This document shows, in pieces, positions 42,854 to 45,224 of a stretch of 45,224 bases of DNA (positions are counted from its first letter, which is position 1; each line of letters begins with the position of its first letter). The stretch comes from Acinetobacter tianfuensis (lineage in GTDB: Bacteria > Pseudomonadota > Gammaproteobacteria > Pseudomonadales > Moraxellaceae). The position numbers and the translations under genes are program-made. The notes under the pieces were generated by a model. It saw only the letters and a list, made by a program, of their open reading frames with translations, was not told the origin of the DNA and made no database searches. The DNA lies in the NCBI RefSeq assembly GCF_003611465.1, contig NZ_RAXV01000032.1, positions 1 to 45,224 of the forward strand, in the 5' to 3' direction.

Positions 42854-43570
42854 TTAATCAAAAATTTTATCGGCAGCTTGGAATGGCAGGCTGACCACGT
42901 CGATCGCAACGGCAAAAGGGAGCAGCACTAATTTTTCAAAAGGGTTCATGCCTGTTTTCGATTTATAACTTTCTTTTTGATGAGTATAAATGCTTACCTG
43001 ATAAGGCTTACTCAACGCTTTCAAAGACGCTAAATTGTTCGCGGCAGGATAGGCGACACCAGCCAGTTTGATCTCAAAACAGAAACGCTGCGCAAGCATG
43101 CGTTCATCACTGGAACTTGAACATTCCTTCGCGCCATTTTCAATAAAAAATGCCCGATCTTTCTTGCTGATGTCTTCTTTGAGTTTCACATAAGACAGTG
43201 GCAATGTTCCTATAAAATGGCCATCGTTATTTTCTGAATAGAAACTCAGTTCTCGGGTGATTTGAATATTTTTCGGGTCCAGTTTCCCAATTAAGCTGAC
43301 AAATTGAGGCCCGCCTTGGGTAAGAACATAACTTTTTTGCTGCCCTGCAATCACTAAACTATGCGCAGGTAAATTCGGCAGAGGCTGAGCAGGTTTGCCA
43401 AACGCCACCACTTGATCTTCAATCAAGGTTACTTTGTTAGTACGGGTATAAGTTTTATTGTCTTTGGTCATCAGGGTTTTGGTGGCGCAGCCTGTGAATA
43501 ATGTCCCCATGACGCCTAAGCAAATGATGGTTTTTAAAGGTGATGCAAACATCGATAGACTCCGAATCAT
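42854..43570 (-). CDS. Predicted lipoprotein of unknown function
   Basis: A 238-aa protein with a type II signal peptide; the lipobox is LFTGC at about 25-29 (MGTLFTGC), so the mature protein is lipidated. The mature part begins TKTLMTKDNKTYTRTNKVTL and is rich in beta segments; a hydrophobic C-terminal helix (VLLPFAVAIDVVSLPFQAA) resembles that of YceK/YidQ-type small lipoproteins. The start may be the internal Met7. Function unknown. Confidence 0.85.
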   Translation of the reverse strand: MIRSLSMFASPLKTIICLGVMGTLFTGCATKTLMTKDNKTYTRTNKVTLIEDQVVAFGKPAQPLPNLPAHSLVIAGQQKSYVLTQGGPQFVSLIGKLDPKNIQITRELSFYSENNDGHFIGTLPLSYVKLKEDISKKDRAFFIENGAKECSSSSDERMLAQRFCFEIKLAGVAYPAANNLASLKALSKPYQVSIYTHQKESYKSKTGMNPFEKLVLLPFAVAIDVVSLPFQAADKIFD

Positions 43571-43837
43571 TTGAAATATCGTTAAGCTGAATTTTTATTG
43601 TCTTTAAGCCTACCATTAAAATGTTCAAAAAGGCGTCAAATCTCAAAAGTTTAAGGTAATGAAAATTCTATGATTCGCTCAATGCAGGGAAGCAATAGCT
43701 TTTATTTCTTATCTGTTTGCTGTTTCCAGATCTTGAATGAATGTTCATTTGAGTAGGAACTGGCTATGCTTATGCCCAGCACTTGATAACAAGTATGGAC
43801 TGGCGAATACGTCATAACAAGATGGGGGAATAGGCTG

Positions 43838-44707
43838 ATGCAAGACTTGATTTGTTATAAAGAACTTCCTGTGTGGTCTGCGCAGACCATTCCGCAAGGC
43901 TTTAGAAATCAGCATAATACCAAAGCAGGCACATGGGCAAAACTGACTGTGCTGCAAGGTGAAGTAAATTTTGCCATGTTAGATGCGTCTGGAAATGTCC
44001 TCTCGACGCATGTATTTAGTCCAGACCAGCCACCACCGTTTATAGAACCGCAGGCGTGGCACAAGATTGTTTCTGCGAGTGATGATGTGCAATGTCAGCT
44101 CAGTTTTTATTGCCTTCCACAGGATTATTTTGCGAAAAAATATCAGCTGACTCCAACACACTCAGAGATTTTGGCTGCAACGCCATATTTGCAGGGTGGA
44201 CGCGCGTTAGATGTCGGCTGTGGGCAGGGGCGAAATTCGTTGTACTTAAGTCAGCAGGGCTATGAGGTCGATGCTTGGGATGTGAATCCGCAAAGTTTGC
44301 AAAAATTACAGCAGATAATAGATGCCGAAGGTATTCAAAAGATTCATCTGCAACAGCGTGACCTCAATACTGACCCAAGCATTACCGGTACATACGACTT
44401 TATTTGTTGTACGGTGGTGATGATGTTTTTAGAAGCGCCAACGGTGAAATCATTGATTGCGCAGATGCAGCAAGCCACAAATCTAAATGGGTTTAACTTG
44501 ATTGTCTGTGCGATGGATACCGATGATATTCCTGCGCAGCCTGACTTTCCATTTGCGTTTAAAGCCGGAGAGTTAAGTGCGCTATACGATGGCTGGAACA
44601 TTGTGAAATACAATGAAAATATTGGGGAATTACATCGGGTTGATGCGCAGGGCAATCGGATTAAGCAGCATTTTGCAACGTTGTTGGCGCAGCGGGTTAT
44701 TGGTTAA
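43838..44707 (+). CDS. tehB: Tellurite-resistance methyltransferase TehB with DUF1971 domain
   Basis: A 289-aa two-domain protein. Residues about 1-95 form the DUF1971/TehB-associated cupin-like domain (LPVWSAQTIPQGFRNQHNTK, then GTWAKLTVLQGEVNF and EPQAWHKI). Residues about 100-289 form the SAM methyltransferase, with motif I GGRALDVGCGQGRNSLYLS and DFICCTVVMMFLE later. This fused form, with N-terminal DUF1971, is known from Haemophilus and Acinetobacter. It is expected to use SAM in tellurite or selenite detoxification. GGGGGAATAG precedes the ATG. The island-like AT-rich gene begins 32 bp after its stop. Confidence 0.93.
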   Translation: MQDLICYKELPVWSAQTIPQGFRNQHNTKAGTWAKLTVLQGEVNFAMLDASGNVLSTHVFSPDQPPPFIEPQAWHKIVSASDDVQCQLSFYCLPQDYFAKKYQLTPTHSEILAATPYLQGGRALDVGCGQGRNSLYLSQQGYEVDAWDVNPQSLQKLQQIIDAEGIQKIHLQQRDLNTDPSITGTYDFICCTVVMMFLEAPTVKSLIAQMQQATNLNGFNLIVCAMDTDDIPAQPDFPFAFKAGELSALYDGWNIVKYNENIGELHRVDAQGNRIKQHFATLLAQRVIG

Positions 44708-44739
44708 AAATATTCATTTTAGTTATGCAGGGCGGAACG

Positions 44740-45224
44740 ATGAGTGAAAAGTTTGAATTCGATATTCAAGAATCTTTAGATACTATTAAACGAATTCTAC
44801 AAATTGCTGAAAAATATGAAGAGCATAGTAATTTCAATGGGTTGTTGTCTAAAAATCTTTTAGCTCTTAAGCCTATTATAAGTACCAGTTCTTATATAAG
44901 TAAACTTAATAATGGACTTATTACTTGTAGAAATTATCATGGATTAGAATTGGTTAGAGCTTGGGATGGTGGGCTTTCAGGTTTTGCCCAAGATGATGAT
45001 ATTATCCGTTTACATAGATTAGCTTTATTTTTAGTTATTTATTTAAGAGAACAGATTTTTAGGGGGAATTATAGATTAGATCAAGGAAATAATTTTTACT
45101 TCTTAAATGAAATTGTTAGAAGAAATAGAGATGAATTTGTTGAAAAATCATCATGGTGTTTAGATTTGTTCGATGATCTGCCAACTTTAATTATGCAAGA
45201 GGAATTCCATTCTGACCATGCTAT
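44740..45224 (+). CDS. AT-rich protein of unknown function, truncated by window end
   Basis: An open frame from ATG 44740 (GGCGGAACG upstream) continues to the window edge (161 codons seen). The protein is soluble and mostly helical: a coiled start (FDIQESLDTIKRILQIAEKY), then LELVRAWDGGLSGFAQDDDI and FYFLNEIVRRNRDEFVEKSS. No domain is recognised. Codon use is strongly AT-rich, unlike the core genes just upstream and like the 1-10,740 block, so a second accessory region probably starts here. Confidence 0.75.
   Translation, partial: MSEKFEFDIQESLDTIKRILQIAEKYEEHSNFNGLLSKNLLALKPIISTSSYISKLNNGLITCRNYHGLELVRAWDGGLSGFAQDDDIIRLHRLALFLVIYLREQIFRGNYRLDQGNNFYFLNEIVRRNRDEFVEKSSWCLDLFDDLPTLIMQEEFHSDHA

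Overview
The window looks like a chromosome segment of an Acinetobacter-type gammaproteobacterium. This is an inference from gene content and protein style (Kup, AqpZ, a ThrB of the ThrB/fructosamine-kinase type, TehB with a DUF1971 front domain, his genes scattered in the order hisB-hisH-hisA-hisF); no rRNA or other decisive marker is present. Two compositional classes are obvious by eye: a very AT-rich accessory block (about 1-10,950) and a moderate-GC core (about 11,000-44,710), with an AT-rich partial gene again at the far right edge (44,740 to the end).

The accessory block holds two putative defence operons placed tail to tail. The rightward one reads: a small XRE regulator behind an operator that strongly resembles the C-boxes of restriction-modification controller proteins, then a 1135-aa histidine-kinase-like protein, a stand-alone receiver, a receiver fused to a nucleoside-phosphorylase/nucleosidase domain, and a small membrane protein. 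The middle three match the layout of the Detocs system (DtcA-DtcB-DtcC), in which a two-component relay activates an ATP-cleaving effector. The leftward operon reads: a ComEC-like metallo-beta-lactamase-fold protein, a 752-aa E2-like/E1(ThiF)/JAB triple fusion, and a patatin phospholipase. It resembles CBASS ancillary and effector genes, but no CD-NTase or ubiquitin-like gene is present, which makes it the best candidate here for a little-described system. The two operons are separated by back-to-back hairpin terminators (6081-6190).

The core begins with a decayed small ORF, ahpC, a tandem palindrome pair, a frameshifted lipoprotein gene, a TetR, then a LysR / YcaC-like hydrolase / pirin cluster, an FAD oxidoreductase-methyltransferase pair, tRNA-Thr, tRNA-Ser, kup, a membrane-anchored DNA/RNA nuclease, aqpZ, an AraC regulator divergent from a fatty-acid-hydroxylase-family gene, and a candidate small RNA (about 28,020-28,112). 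The his genes follow: hisF, hisA, hisH and hisB all lie on the minus strand but are split by unrelated genes (thrB, cold-shock/DUF1294, DUF4870, EamA transporter, a nonsense-interrupted gene, a DEDD exonuclease, a repeat protein, DUF805). Two identical tRNA-Phe genes stand 210 bp apart with a 15-bp perfect-arm palindrome between them. The right part holds methyltransferases, envelope proteins of unknown function, tehB and the start of an AT-rich unknown gene.
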